Shown here: positions 35,817 to 44,482 of the stretch, one piece after another | How positions within the stretch are numbered: the stretch's first letter is position 1 | Layout of the letters: each line of letters opens with the position of its first letter | NCBI GenBank assembly: GCA_029202405.1 | Contig: CP119312.1 | Coordinates: 3,229,001-3,293,000, forward strand | Direction: 5' to 3' | Length of the DNA: 64,000 bases | Origin: Candidatus Devosia phytovorans | Lineage (GTDB): Bacteria > Pseudomonadota > Alphaproteobacteria > Rhizobiales > Devosiaceae | Made by a program: the position numbers and the translations under genes | The notes under the pieces: generated by a model | The model's database searches: none | Told to the model about the DNA's origin: nothing | What the model saw: the letters and a program-made list of their open reading frames with translations, nothing else

Positions 35817-37346
35817 TCAGTGGCTGAACCAGGGCTGCCCGCGTCCGAGGGTCATGTGCAGACCCTTGAACTGGGAATATTCGTCGAAGCCGAAGCGACC
35901 GAGTTCGCGGCCGGTGCCGGATTTCTTGTAGCCACCGATGGGCAGTTCAGGCGTGCCGTCGATAACCGAATTGATCCAGCAGCGACCGGCACGGATTTTC
36001 CGCGTGGTCTGGATGGCGTTTTCGAGATCGCGCGACCAGACGCTTGCAGAAAGGCCGAAGGGCGTGCCGTTGGCGAGAGCGACAGCCTCCTCGGGCGTGT
36101 CAAAGCCGATGGTGGCAAGGACCGGCCCGAAGATTTCCTCCTGCGCGATGCGCATATCGGGCCGGACATTGTCAAAAACGGTCGGAGCGAAGAAATTGCC
36201 GTTCGTGGCATCGACCATGTCGCCGCCAATCAGCACTTCGGCGCCCTCGTTGACACCCGCTGCGACATAGCTTGCGACCTTCTCGAGGTGGTTCTGGCTG
36301 ACCATGGCGCCGTAGCGCGTGCCTTCGCCCAACGGGTCACCAAAGGGTAGTCGCCGGGAAAGGTCGAGCAGGCGTTCGAGCAGGGCCGGACGGATGGAAT
36401 TCTCGACGATCAGGCGGCTACCGGAAATGCAGCACTGGCCGGCATTGTGATAGACGCCGAAGGCAATACCATCGGCGGCCGCTTCGAGATCGGCATCGGC
36501 GAAGACAATCTGCGGGCCCTTGCCGCCCAGTTCGAGGCCAACGCGCTTGACGCTGGCCGCAGCGAGGCCGGCCAGGTGGGTACCGACACGCACCGAGCCA
36601 GTAAAGGCCAGAACGTCGACGCGCGGATCCTCGGCCAGCATCTGGCCGGCAGCCGCGCCGTAGCCGGTGATGACGTTGAAGACGCCGGCAGGCAGGCCCG
36701 CCTCAAGCGCGAGTTCTGCGAGGCGGATGGTGGTGCCGGAGGTGTATTCGCTCGGCTTGACCACAACGGTGCAGCCGGCGCCCAGCGCCCACGGCACGCG
36801 CTCGGAGACGATGATGAAGGGGAAATTCCACGGCGTGATGATACCAACGACGCCGGCCGGCTCGCGCAACACGATACCCAGGCGGTTCTCGCCGATATTG
36901 TTATGCGTCGCGCCTTCAAGGCCGCGCGACATGCCGGCGGCATAGGTCCAGAGGTCGGCGCAATAGCCGATCTCGCCCTTGGCCTGGGAGAGCGGCTTGC
37001 CTGTCTCGAGGCATTCGATCAGGCCCAGTTCATCGACATGGGCCGAGATTTTTGCCGCGACGGCGTGAAGGATGGTCGAGCGCTCGCCGCCGCTCATTTT
37101 TGGCCAGGGGCCGTTGTCGAATGCCTTGCGGGCGGCGGCGATGGCGAGATCGGCATCGGCTGTGCTGCCGGCCGGCCATTCGCCAACCAGCTTGCCGCGA
37201 TGTCCTGGGCTTTCGCGGGTGACGGTCTCACCCGATTGCGCGTCGACCGATTTGCCGTCGATCAGCATGCGATAGGCGCGTTTACTCGCCAGCCGCGGAT
37301 CACTAAGGTTCGGCGCAACAAAATTGTCCTGAAAGCGTGACTGCAT
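35817..37346 (-). CDS. NAD(P)-dependent aldehyde dehydrogenase
   Basis: 509 residues, normal length. The catalytic Cys is in HNAGQCCISGSRL, the general base Glu in LELGGKGPQIVF, and the fold motifs GIITPWNFPFIIV and KPSEYTSGTTIRLAELALEAGLPAGVFNVITG are intact. It oxidises an aldehyde to the acid. As first gene of the operon with a sugar-type importer, and divergent from a GntR regulator and an SDR, it is likely to act on an aldehyde made from the imported sugar. ATG 37346 fits the family N-terminus; the reading back to 37469 runs through the operator region. Confidence 0.93.
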   Translation of the reverse strand: MQSRFQDNFVAPNLSDPRLASKRAYRMLIDGKSVDAQSGETVTRESPGHRGKLVGEWPAGSTADADLAIAAARKAFDNGPWPKMSGGERSTILHAVAAKISAHVDELGLIECLETGKPLSQAKGEIGYCADLWTYAAGMSRGLEGATHNNIGENRLGIVLREPAGVVGIITPWNFPFIIVSERVPWALGAGCTVVVKPSEYTSGTTIRLAELALEAGLPAGVFNVITGYGAAAGQMLAEDPRVDVLAFTGSVRVGTHLAGLAAASVKRVGLELGGKGPQIVFADADLEAAADGIAFGVYHNAGQCCISGSRLIVENSIRPALLERLLDLSRRLPFGDPLGEGTRYGAMVSQNHLEKVASYVAAGVNEGAEVLIGGDMVDATNGNFFAPTVFDNVRPDMRIAQEEIFGPVLATIGFDTPEEAVALANGTPFGLSASVWSRDLENAIQTTRKIRAGRCWINSVIDGTPELPIGGYKKSGTGRELGRFGFDEYSQFKGLHMTLGRGQPWFSH

Positions 37347-37410
37347 GTGCAATGCGATAGCGGGCTGAGCCCACCCTCCCCGAAACATCCGGACGGCTTT
37401 GACGCGTCCT

Positions 37411-37436
37411 GTATGGAATTGTATGGTACCGTATGG
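37411..37436. promoter_or_regulatory. Three GTATGG direct repeats at 10-bp spacing
   Basis: GTATGG occurs at 37411, 37421 and 37431, so the copies lie on the same face of the helix. They sit between the divergent aldehyde dehydrogenase and gntR genes, 65 bases or more before the former. A likely set of regulator half-sites, perhaps for the adjacent GntR protein. Confidence 0.55.
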
Positions 37437-37440
37437 CGCA

Positions 37441-37466
37441 TTGACATCCCCTGTCAATGGCAGGGG
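37441..37466. promoter_or_regulatory. Overlapping palindromes next to the GntR gene
   Basis: TTGACA-TCCCC-TGTCAA (37441-37457) overlaps CCCCTG-TCAATGG-CAGGGG (37448-37466). The first can be read as a TTGACA -35 box on either strand. The site lies 12-37 bases before the gntR start and is a plausible GntR operator and promoter region. Confidence 0.5.
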
Positions 37467-37477
37467 CAAGTTGTAGG

Positions 37478-38161
37478 ATGACCATGGACATGCTGGTGGC
37501 TGAGAGCGGCGAAAGCGCTGCCGCCTCGATCGAAAAAGACCTGCGCCGCGCCATTATCGAGCTCGAGCTCAAGCCCGGCACTCGGCTGAGCGAGCAGGAC
37601 ATCGCCAACCGACTCGGCGTGTCGCGGCAGCCGGTGCGCGAGGCGCTCATCCGGCTCGCCAATTCGCGGCTGATCGAAATCCGGCCGCATCGCGGGACGG
37701 TGGTGGCGCGGATCTCGGCAAAGGAAATGACCGAGGCGCTGTTCGTCCGGCAGTCGGTGGAGATCGCCGTTGTCGAAAAGGCGGCGCAAAATTTCGACGC
37801 CTGGCAGCGCAAGCGGATCAATTCCATTCTCGGCCAGCAGGAAGAGGCAGCGCACCGGCTCGACCACGCCGGCTTCCGCGAGCATGACGAGGCGTTTCAC
37901 ATTGCCATTGCAACGGGCGCCGGCGTGGGCATTGCCTGGATCGCCATTGCCGACATGAAGACCCACATGGACCGCGTCTGCAACATGACTTTACGCGACG
38001 AAGCAGACATGTTGCGCCGCATTGGCGAGCATCATGCCATCATGGAAGCCATCGACGCGCGGGATGTGGCGGCAGCGCGGCAAGCCATGAGCAAACATCT
38101 CGCCAGCATTCTGGACGACCTGCCTGAGCTGGAAACCCAGCATGCTGCCCTCTTCATCTGA
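37478..38161 (+). CDS. GntR-family regulator (FadR/FCD subfamily)
   Basis: 227 residues. The winged helix (IEKDLRRAIIELELKPGTRLSEQDIANRLGVSRQPVREALIRLANSRLIEIRPHRGTVVARI region, residues about 18-80) is followed by an all-helical FCD domain with metal-ligand-type residues (FREHDEAFHIAIATG, HHAIMEAI, HL). FCD regulators respond to acids or sugars of the pathway they control. It is divergent from the aldehyde dehydrogenase-ABC operon and 26 bases upstream of an SDR gene, so it probably controls both. ATG 37484, 6 bases further, is also possible. Confidence 0.92.
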   Translation: MTMDMLVAESGESAAASIEKDLRRAIIELELKPGTRLSEQDIANRLGVSRQPVREALIRLANSRLIEIRPHRGTVVARISAKEMTEALFVRQSVEIAVVEKAAQNFDAWQRKRINSILGQQEEAAHRLDHAGFREHDEAFHIAIATGAGVGIAWIAIADMKTHMDRVCNMTLRDEADMLRRIGEHHAIMEAIDARDVAAARQAMSKHLASILDDLPELETQHAALFI

Positions 38162-38187
38162 GTCTAACCGACCTGCCGGAGCCTTTC

Positions 38188-38958
38188 ATGACTGACTTCG
38201 CCCGCTATCCCAGCCTTGCCGAAACGCCCGTCGTGATTTCCGGCGGCGCCTCGGGCATCGGGGCGAGCCTTGTCCGCAATTTCGCCGCGCAGGGCGCAAA
38301 GGTGGGCTTTGTCGACGTGCAGGCAGAACAGGGCCAGGCGCTGGCCGACGAGCTGGTGGCCGCCGGACAGAGCGTTGTGTTCAGTGCTTGCGACATCACC
38401 AATACCGAGGCCTATCAGGCTGCCATCAAGGGGTTTGCCGAGCGGCATGGCGATGCGTTGGTGCTGGTCAACAATGCGGCGCATGACCAGCGGCATGAAT
38501 GGAGCGAGGTGACGCCCGCCTATTGGGACGACCGCATGGCGGTCAATCTCAAGCATGCGTTCTTCGCCATCCAGACCGTGGCGCCGGGGATGATTGCGGC
38601 CGGACGAGGGTCGATCATCAATACCGGCTCGATCAGTTGGATGATCATGTCGCCCAAGATCCCGGTCTATGAAACCGCCAAGGCAGCGACGCATGGGCTG
38701 ACGCGGGCCATGGCGCGCGAGCTGGGCAAGCATGGCATCCGCGTCAATTCGCTGGTGCCGGGTTGGGTGATGACGGAGCGTCAACTGACCCATTGGGTGG
38801 ATGACCAGGCGCAAAAGCAGATCGATGCGACCCAGGCGCTGGCCGGCCGGGTCTATCCCGACGACGTGGCGCGGATGGCGCTGTTCCTCGCCGCAGAAGA
38901 CAGCGCCATGATCTCGGCGCAGCAGTTTCTCGTCGATGGCGGCTGGGCAAACACCTGA
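38188..38958 (+). CDS. Short-chain dehydrogenase/reductase
   Basis: 256 residues. Classical SDR: cofactor site SGGASGIGASLVRNF, NNAA, catalytic Ser in INTGSISW, YETAK (Tyr and Lys), and the C-terminal GRVYPDDVARMALFLAAEDSAMISAQQFLVDGGW. Acid residue D at the end of beta-2 (GFVDVQ) suggests NAD+ use. Its place beside a sugar-type importer, aldehyde dehydrogenase and GntR suggests a sugar or sugar-alcohol 1-dehydrogenase, as in non-phosphorylating pentose pathways (inference). Operon with gntR. Confidence 0.92.
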   Translation: MTDFARYPSLAETPVVISGGASGIGASLVRNFAAQGAKVGFVDVQAEQGQALADELVAAGQSVVFSACDITNTEAYQAAIKGFAERHGDALVLVNNAAHDQRHEWSEVTPAYWDDRMAVNLKHAFFAIQTVAPGMIAAGRGSIINTGSISWMIMSPKIPVYETAKAATHGLTRAMARELGKHGIRVNSLVPGWVMTERQLTHWVDDQAQKQIDATQALAGRVYPDDVARMALFLAAEDSAMISAQQFLVDGGWANT

Positions 38959-38974
38959 GTCGCTTAGAACGCGC

Positions 38975-39340
38975 CTAGCGCGACGTGATCAGCCGGCGCA
39001 GATTTGGCAGGACGGTCACCGCGAACCAGCCCAGGCAGAGCCCGATCGAAGCGCCGACCGACTTCCACATGGCGTCGCGGAAACGGCCATGCCGATCGGG
39101 GCGAAGCTCCTGCAGGATTTCGAGCCCAAAGGCGCCGGTCAGGACGATCAGCGCCGCGAACCAGATGTGCCTGGGATAAGCGACGGCAAAGAGAAAGCCG
39201 ACGACCATGAAGGCCATGGCGCGCTCGGCATTGACCGAAACGGGCATATGCGGCCGCAAGCCGATGGGCGACAGCGTCATGACGGCGATGGCCAGCAGAC
39301 CAAGCCAAGCCAGAATTACGACAGTTGAGTGACGGTTCAT
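38975..39340 (-). CDS. VanZ-like small membrane protein
   Basis: 121 residues, about four helices: STVVILAWLGLLAIAVMTLSP, AMAFMVVGFLFAVAY, IWFAALIVLTGAFGLEILQ and ASIGLCLGWFAVTVL. The LSP after helix 1, E/R near ERAMAF and FGLEILQELRPDRHGRFRDAMWKSVGA match the VanZ-like family, often found beside polysaccharide genes and of unknown role. ATG 39340 with GAGCGG upstream; the 48-residue longer reading is not VanZ-like. Convergent with the SDR gene. Confidence 0.8.
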   Translation of the reverse strand: MNRHSTVVILAWLGLLAIAVMTLSPIGLRPHMPVSVNAERAMAFMVVGFLFAVAYPRHIWFAALIVLTGAFGLEILQELRPDRHGRFRDAMWKSVGASIGLCLGWFAVTVLPNLRRLITSR

Positions 39341-39796
39341 AGGCCGCTCATAGCGTTGAACACGCTGGCTGAAAAGGTGGTCCCAGGCACTTTCGCGCGA
39401 TGTCGGCTGCCGCAGCGAGAGATGCGCATCGGAACCGCGATCAACTCTTGCTGACCTGACAGCAAAACTTCCGCGAGCGACCACAGGACAACAGCTTTCG
39501 CGCAGACGCTTGCCTGGCTATCGAAACACCTCAAATTCCCGCAGCCAATGAATACTTTCCGCGATCACGCACGCCGAATCCAAAACCTGATAACTCAGTA
39601 TTTCCTGGAATTCAGGCGCCTTAAAAACGTTTCATCTTCGCTATTTACTATTAACCCCGAAAGCTGGATCATATTTTGAATTCTGATCTAGATTTCAACT
39701 GTTGGATTTCCGCCTGCCGAAGAAGATTGGCTTGCGGGGCCAGCATTGGATGCGCCTGAATTTCAGACATGTCGGAAGCCTCGGGAGACCGGACGA
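39341..39796. other. AT-richer intergenic region before the glycan genes (456 bases)
   Basis: No gene is supported. Base composition falls clearly below that of the neighbours between about 39590 and 39720 (CTATTTACTATTAACC and similar). It should contain the promoter of the HAD-UbiA operon, but no -35/-10 pair is convincing. Low GC at the start of a surface-glycan region can mark imported DNA. Confidence 0.5.
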
Positions 39797-41284
39797 ATGG
39801 CTCTAGCCAGCGAAATCAGCCCCTTGGCCTCCGTTGAGCAGACTTCCGATACTGTATTGGTCGTCGACCTCGATCACACCCTTTGCAAGACGGATACTCT
39901 GCATGAGGCGCTGATTGCCATGGCGCTGAAATCGCCGATCGGCGTGGCAAAGCTGCTGGCCGGCGGAACCGGAGACAAGGCGGCGTTCAAGCGCAGCGTG
40001 GCGGACAATGTCCTGTTGGCGCCCGGTTCTCTGGTCTATAACGAGGATGTACTGGACGTCGTGCGCGAGTCGCGGCAGGCAGGTCGACGGACCGCGCTCG
40101 TTTCCGCGTCGGATCAGCGGCAGGTCGAAGCCATCGCTGATCATCTGGGTCTATTCGACGACGTGATCGGCACCGGTGGCGAGGCTGGCCGCGACGTCAA
40201 TCTGGGTGGCAAGGCGAAAGCTGCCGCGCTTACGACGCGCTATGGCAATGGCGGCTTCGACTATATAGGCGACGCCCTAACCGACCTCGAGGTCTGGCAA
40301 CATGCCCGACGTGCCTATGGCGTCAATCTCGCGTCGCGGACGCGGCGCGCCGCGGCGCAGCGCAAGATTGATGTGATAGATATCGGCGAGGCCGTTGCGC
40401 TGCCTGCCCGCATCAAGCCCTATATCCGGGCGATGCGGCCGCATCAGTGGTCCAAGAATGTCCTGCTGTTCCTGCCGCTGCTCGCGTCGCATAATTTCGG
40501 CCAGTTTCCGGCCGTGCTGGCGGCCTTTGTCTGCTTCTGCCTGACGGCCTCGGCGGTCTATGTGATCAATGACCTGATCGACATACCGTCCGACCGGGCA
40601 CACCAGCGCAAGAGGCTTCGCCCCTTCGCCTCAGGTGCGCTTTCAGCCCGGCAGGGACTGATCATGGCGGCAGTCCTGCTGCTGGCCTCTGCTGCGCTCG
40701 CGATCGCCTTCACGCCACACTATTTCATCGCCATGCTGGCCGCCTATTTCGCCGCCACATTCGCCTATTCGACATGGCTCAAGCGCAAGCTGCTGGTCGA
40801 CGTGATCGCCCTGGCCGGGCTTTACACCATCCGCATCATCGCCGGCGGCGTGGCGGCGCAGATCATGCTGTCGCACTGGCTGCTCGCCTTTTCGATGTTC
40901 CTGTTCTTCTCGCTGGCGACCATCAAGCGGCAGACCGAACTGATCGCGCATATCCAGCAAGGCAAGGATCGCGCGCCGGGACGCGGTTATTTCAACGATG
41001 ACCTCTCCGTCATCCGCTCCATGGCCGTGAGCTCCGGCCATGCCGCCATTCTCGTGCTGGCGCTCTATGTCGCCGATCCCGATACCCGCATGCTCTATGC
41101 CGCGCCCGAGGTCATCTGGCTGATCTGCCCGCTGATGTTCTACTGGCTCGGCCGCATGGAGGTGATGACCCACCGCGGTCACATGGAGGACGATCCGATC
41201 GTCTTTGCCATGCGCGACCGGATCAGCTTGATCGTGGGCGCCCTGGCCGCGGTGATCATGCTTGTTGCCGTCAGGGGTTGGTAG
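39797..41284 (+). CDS. HAD phosphatase-UbiA prenyltransferase fusion (polyprenyl-phosphate phosphoribosyltransferase-like)
   Basis: 495 residues in two parts. Residues about 18-205 are a HAD domain: VVDLDHTLCKTDTL (nucleophile Asp), VSASDQRQVEAIA and FDYIGDALTDLEVW. Residues about 215-490 are a UbiA membrane domain with eight or nine helices, beginning IRAMRPHQWSKNVLLFLPLL and containing the first Asp-rich site NDLIDIPSDRAHQRKRLRP. UbiA members of this group (DPPR synthase, Rv3806c type) move phosphoribose onto polyprenyl phosphate, and a phosphatase is needed next; the HAD half could supply it. It leads a three-gene operon with a GT-C enzyme and a small transporter. The residue pair is seen; the pathway is inferred. 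Confidence 0.88.
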   Translation: MALASEISPLASVEQTSDTVLVVDLDHTLCKTDTLHEALIAMALKSPIGVAKLLAGGTGDKAAFKRSVADNVLLAPGSLVYNEDVLDVVRESRQAGRRTALVSASDQRQVEAIADHLGLFDDVIGTGGEAGRDVNLGGKAKAAALTTRYGNGGFDYIGDALTDLEVWQHARRAYGVNLASRTRRAAAQRKIDVIDIGEAVALPARIKPYIRAMRPHQWSKNVLLFLPLLASHNFGQFPAVLAAFVCFCLTASAVYVINDLIDIPSDRAHQRKRLRPFASGALSARQGLIMAAVLLLASAALAIAFTPHYFIAMLAAYFAATFAYSTWLKRKLLVDVIALAGLYTIRIIAGGVAAQIMLSHWLLAFSMFLFFSLATIKRQTELIAHIQQGKDRAPGRGYFNDDLSVIRSMAVSSGHAAILVLALYVADPDTRMLYAAPEVIWLICPLMFYWLGRMEVMTHRGHMEDDPIVFAMRDRISLIVGALAAVIMLVAVRGW

Positions 41285-41287
41285 GGA

Positions 41288-42541
41288 ATGGATAGCGTCA
41301 GGAACAGCGTGGACGGGCTGATCGAACACAGACATGCAGCCCTCTGGATCATCGTGGTGGCCATGGCGATCCGCATCGCCTGGGTTCTGGTTTTTCCGGT
41401 CGAACCCGTGTCCGACAGTGGCGCGTATCAGATCCTGGCGCGCAACATTGTCGACTACGGCAATTACGGCTTCACCCCGCATGATCCTTCGGCCTATTGG
41501 GCCGTGGGCACATCGGCCATCGTTGCCGTCACCTATCTGATCTTTGGGGAATCCGATCTTGGAGTCGTCCTCAGCAATCTCCTGGCCAGTTTGATTGCGC
41601 TGGTACTGATCTATCAGCTGGGCCTGCGCTATTTCGGTCGGACGGCGGCATTGTTTGCCCTGGGGCTTACGGCCTTCTGGCCAAACCTCATCCTGTTCAA
41701 CTCGATCCTGTCGAGCGAGCTCTATTTCATCGCCCTCTGCGCGGCGGGACTGCTGTTCTGGGAACGACGCAAGGAGGGTTGGCTCAACCTGCTGGCCTGT
41801 GGGTTGATCTGGGGTGCAGCCTGCTATGTCCGGCCTGTCATCATCCTCCTGCCGTTTGCGCTGGTGCTGTCGGCCTGGGGAAGCTGGCGTGAACTGATCC
41901 GAGCGGCGGGAAGCGCGGTTATTGTGGTCGTGCTCATCGTGCTGACCGTTTCGCCCTGGACCTACCGGAACTACCAGGCCTTCGGCGAGCCGGTGATGGT
42001 GTCGACCAATTTCGGTCCGAATTTCTGGATGGGCAACAATCCCGAGACGACGGGCCGCTACCAGAAGCTGCCCACCTGGACGCATGGCATGGGCGAGATC
42101 GAACGGTCGGATCGCCTCGAGGAAGTGGCGGTGTCCTATATCAAGGACGAACCGATCCAGTTCGTCGTGCGGACGCTGTACAAGGTCGGGCTGCTGCACG
42201 CCTATGAGACGATCGGCGTTGCCTGGAACGAGAATGCCATCGGGCAAATGCTGGGCGAAACCGGCAAAATGGGCGTCAAGCTGCTGTCGACCGGCTACTG
42301 GTATGGATTGCTCGTCCTGTCCTTCATTGCCATCGGCGCGCTGATCCTGAGCCGGCGACTGAGCGGGCTGTTCCATCCCTGCGTGCTGGGCTGGGGCTAT
42401 TTTACTGCGGTGCATGCCGTCATCGTGGTGGAAGACCGCTACCACATGTCGGCCGTGCCCTTCATCGCGCTGCTTGCCGGGCATGCTTCGTCTCTTCTGG
42501 TCGGCCAGGTCATGGCGACCCGCTCCAAGGTGAAAGTCTGA
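41288..42541 (+). CDS. GT-C fold glycosyltransferase (GT39/ArnT-like) membrane protein
   Basis: 417 residues with about ten helices. After helix 1 comes VFPVEPVSDSGAYQILARNIV, with the acidic loop (DS.AY) typical of GT-C enzymes of the PMT/ArnT group, which use polyprenyl-phosphate sugars on the outer side of the inner membrane. A periplasmic segment (about 230-310, TNFGPNFWMGNNPETTGRYQKLP) precedes the last helices. It begins 3 bases after the HAD-UbiA stop, so the enzyme probably uses that protein's product as sugar donor. The acceptor is unknown. Confidence 0.85.
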   Translation: MDSVRNSVDGLIEHRHAALWIIVVAMAIRIAWVLVFPVEPVSDSGAYQILARNIVDYGNYGFTPHDPSAYWAVGTSAIVAVTYLIFGESDLGVVLSNLLASLIALVLIYQLGLRYFGRTAALFALGLTAFWPNLILFNSILSSELYFIALCAAGLLFWERRKEGWLNLLACGLIWGAACYVRPVIILLPFALVLSAWGSWRELIRAAGSAVIVVVLIVLTVSPWTYRNYQAFGEPVMVSTNFGPNFWMGNNPETTGRYQKLPTWTHGMGEIERSDRLEEVAVSYIKDEPIQFVVRTLYKVGLLHAYETIGVAWNENAIGQMLGETGKMGVKLLSTGYWYGLLVLSFIAIGALILSRRLSGLFHPCVLGWGYFTAVHAVIVVEDRYHMSAVPFIALLAGHASSLLVGQVMATRSKVKV

Positions 42542-42544
42542 GTT

Positions 42545-42904
42545 TTGTACCACTGGATATTGATTGGACTTGCCGCCAGCGCAAACGTAGCCCTCAATCT
42601 CAGCCTGAAACAGATGAGCCATGCCCTGCGCCTGACGTCGCCAGGCGAGTTTATCCTCAGCGCGTTACTGTCGCCCTGGACCTGGGCGTCGCTGGTCAGC
42701 GGACTGGTTCTGGTCGGCGCCTTCATGACAGCGGTCAGGACGTTCTCGCTGAGCCTGACCTATACGGCGGTGACGGCAATAGCGATGGTTGCACTGACGG
42801 TGGTCAGTGTCGGGCTCAAACTGGAAACAGTGAGCATCACGCGGGTGGCCGGGCTAGTGTTAATCGTGGCCGGACTGGTGTTATCGGCACGCGGCGCGGC
42901 ATGA
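42545..42904 (+). CDS. Small four-helix EamA/SMR-like transporter, candidate lipid-sugar flippase
   Basis: 119 residues, four helices: WILIGLAASANVALNLSLKQ, WASLVSGLVLVGAFMTAVRT, LTYTAVTAIAMVALTVVSVGL and AGLVLIVAGLVLSARG. This is the half-size drug/metabolite transporter fold of ArnE/ArnF and EmrE. ArnE/F flip undecaprenyl-phosphate aminoarabinose for ArnT, so next to a GT-C gene and a UbiA gene a role in flipping polyprenyl-phosphate pentose fits well. The start is a TTG (MYHWIL) 3 bases after the preceding stop; no ATG gives the first helix. Confidence 0.8.
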   Translation: MYHWILIGLAASANVALNLSLKQMSHALRLTSPGEFILSALLSPWTWASLVSGLVLVGAFMTAVRTFSLSLTYTAVTAIAMVALTVVSVGLKLETVSITRVAGLVLIVAGLVLSARGAA

Positions 42905-42977
42905 CGAATACTTCGCACCACAAGTCTTTGCCCGGCGCATTTACCTTTTGTTAACCAATGTGCTACAGCTTTGCGGG

Positions 42978-43130
42978 ATGGTTCATTCCGCCCCAGTTGG
43001 TATTGTGTCGAGACAGTTACCCGCGGTGCCGAAAGGCTGGAAGCTACTTGCCCTGGCGCTTGCGTCCTGGGTTGTAGTCGGCGGAATTCTCGCCCTCGTC
43101 TGGGTCGCATTGCGGGCCATTGTTTCCTGA
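42978..43130 (+). CDS. Possible small single-helix membrane protein
   Basis: 50 residues from ATG 42978: a basic N-terminal stretch (VSRQLPAVPKGWK) then one hydrophobic helix (LLALALASWVVVGGILALVWVALRAIVS). Composition and codon use look like a real small membrane protein, but there is no strong ribosome site and I do not recognise it. An ATG at 42948 would add ten residues. If it is not a gene, 42905-43319 is a 415-base intergenic stretch. Confidence 0.4.
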   Translation: MVHSAPVGIVSRQLPAVPKGWKLLALALASWVVVGGILALVWVALRAIVS

Positions 43131-43230
43131 CTGACCCCGGTTATAGACAGGCTGCTGCAGGATCAGGATCGCCGCGCGGCGAAAATCTGCGTGATTCAGC
43201 CTCCCCATTTACGCTAACGATATTTGAATA

Positions 43231-43260
43231 TTGACGGAACGACTGCGGCCGAACAGTATT
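43231..43260 (+). promoter_or_regulatory. Candidate promoter of the GT61 gene
   Basis: TTGACG (43231-43236), an 18-base spacer and AGTATT (43255-43260), 60 bases before the GTG start. The -35 is good; the -10 is poor. Confidence 0.35.
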
Positions 43261-43319
43261 CATTCGTGCTTTCGGCATGACTTCGACGCGAAATCCGTAA
43301 TTCAATGGCGAGTCTCTGA

Positions 43320-44360
43320 GTGGTTATTTTACCTCCACTGGAAATCCTCCTGACGCATCTGCGCGGTGCCCGCCCAGATTTTTGGGACTTCGCCGAAGAG
43401 AGCTGGGAAATGGCACCAGCAGAAGAGCGGATCTTTCCGGCCGCCATTTTCCTGCCCGGTCAGCTCGATCGCATCGAGCAGACCATTTTCGGCGACCTCG
43501 GCATGACGCTTAATGCCCTGACCATTTCGGGCACGCAGCAGATCGGCCCCACGATTGCAGCGCGCTTCCGCGATGTGCTGCTGCATGACGGCGTGCTCTA
43601 CAAAAACTCCGCTGCGTATCACCTGACCCGCCGCAACAGACGTCTGCCGACCATAGGGTCGCCGCCCAGCATCGCCTCGGCCGCCATATACGACAGCTGG
43701 ATCGGGCTACGCTACTTCGGCAACTGGCTGATGGATGACACCGAGACGTTCCGGCTGGCCGAGACAGTCGGCAATCCCGTGTCGATTTCGAAGTCTCCAG
43801 CCGGACACAAGCAGGATTATGAAGATCGACTGACCATGCAGCCGCTGCGCACCCAGTCTGCGCAATTCGACGAGCTCGTGCTGTTCGAGGATCTCGCCAA
43901 CAACTCGGGCAAAATGGCGCGCGGTGCAGACCGACGGGCAAGGCTGCTGTCCAGCATTCCGGAAACACAGCCCCACCCGGGCGTCTTCCTGCTGCGGGGC
44001 CGGTCTGGCGACGCCCGCATCCTGACCAATGAACAAAAGCTTGCCGAGGATCTCGAGGCGCGGCACGGCATTCGCGCGGTGGATACCATGGCGCATTCGG
44101 TCGAAAGCCTCATCAAAACCTGCGCTGGAGCCCGCGTCCTGATCGGCGTGGAGGGTAGCCAGCTGGTGCACGCGCTGGCGGTGATGGCCCCGGGAACCAC
44201 CATGCTGGCCCTGATGCCGCCGGACCGTGTGACGGCGGCGATGAAGTTGATGACCGATCGACTGGGTATGAACTTTGCCATGGTGATCGGACAAGGCACG
44301 ACAGACGGCTTCGAAATTAACCCAAAAGACATCGAAGCCACCCTCGATTTAATTCCATGA
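43320..44360 (+). CDS. Glycosyltransferase family 61 (DUF563) protein
   Basis: 346 residues. The C-terminal half has the GT61 pattern: QPHPGVFLLRGRSGDARILTNEQKLAEDLEARHGIRAVD, then HSVESLIKTCAGARVLIGVEGSQLVHALAVMAPGTTMLAL (GxEGSQLxHxLF-type motif), as in plant xylosyltransferases and bacterial homologues in surface-polysaccharide loci. The sugar is not known; pentoses are common donors in this family. GTG start. It is followed after 120 bases by a hexapeptide acyltransferase gene. Confidence 0.82.
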   Translation: MVILPPLEILLTHLRGARPDFWDFAEESWEMAPAEERIFPAAIFLPGQLDRIEQTIFGDLGMTLNALTISGTQQIGPTIAARFRDVLLHDGVLYKNSAAYHLTRRNRRLPTIGSPPSIASAAIYDSWIGLRYFGNWLMDDTETFRLAETVGNPVSISKSPAGHKQDYEDRLTMQPLRTQSAQFDELVLFEDLANNSGKMARGADRRARLLSSIPETQPHPGVFLLRGRSGDARILTNEQKLAEDLEARHGIRAVDTMAHSVESLIKTCAGARVLIGVEGSQLVHALAVMAPGTTMLALMPPDRVTAAMKLMTDRLGMNFAMVIGQGTTDGFEINPKDIEATLDLIP

Positions 44361-44482
44361 CTTCCCATAATAACTTCAAGTCAGTATGGTTTTGAAAGAA
44401 TAGCATTACTGGTTGTATTTACTTGCCGGCGAAGGGTTCTTCGAACACGCCGCGGACAACAGGCATTGTGCGAAGGCGTGAA

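Noticed and set aside
40643..42622. Leftward open frame of 659 codons
   Set aside because: Antisense to the HAD-UbiA and GT-C genes, which have clear membrane helices and motifs. The translation is His/Gln/Arg/Asp-rich and domain-free.
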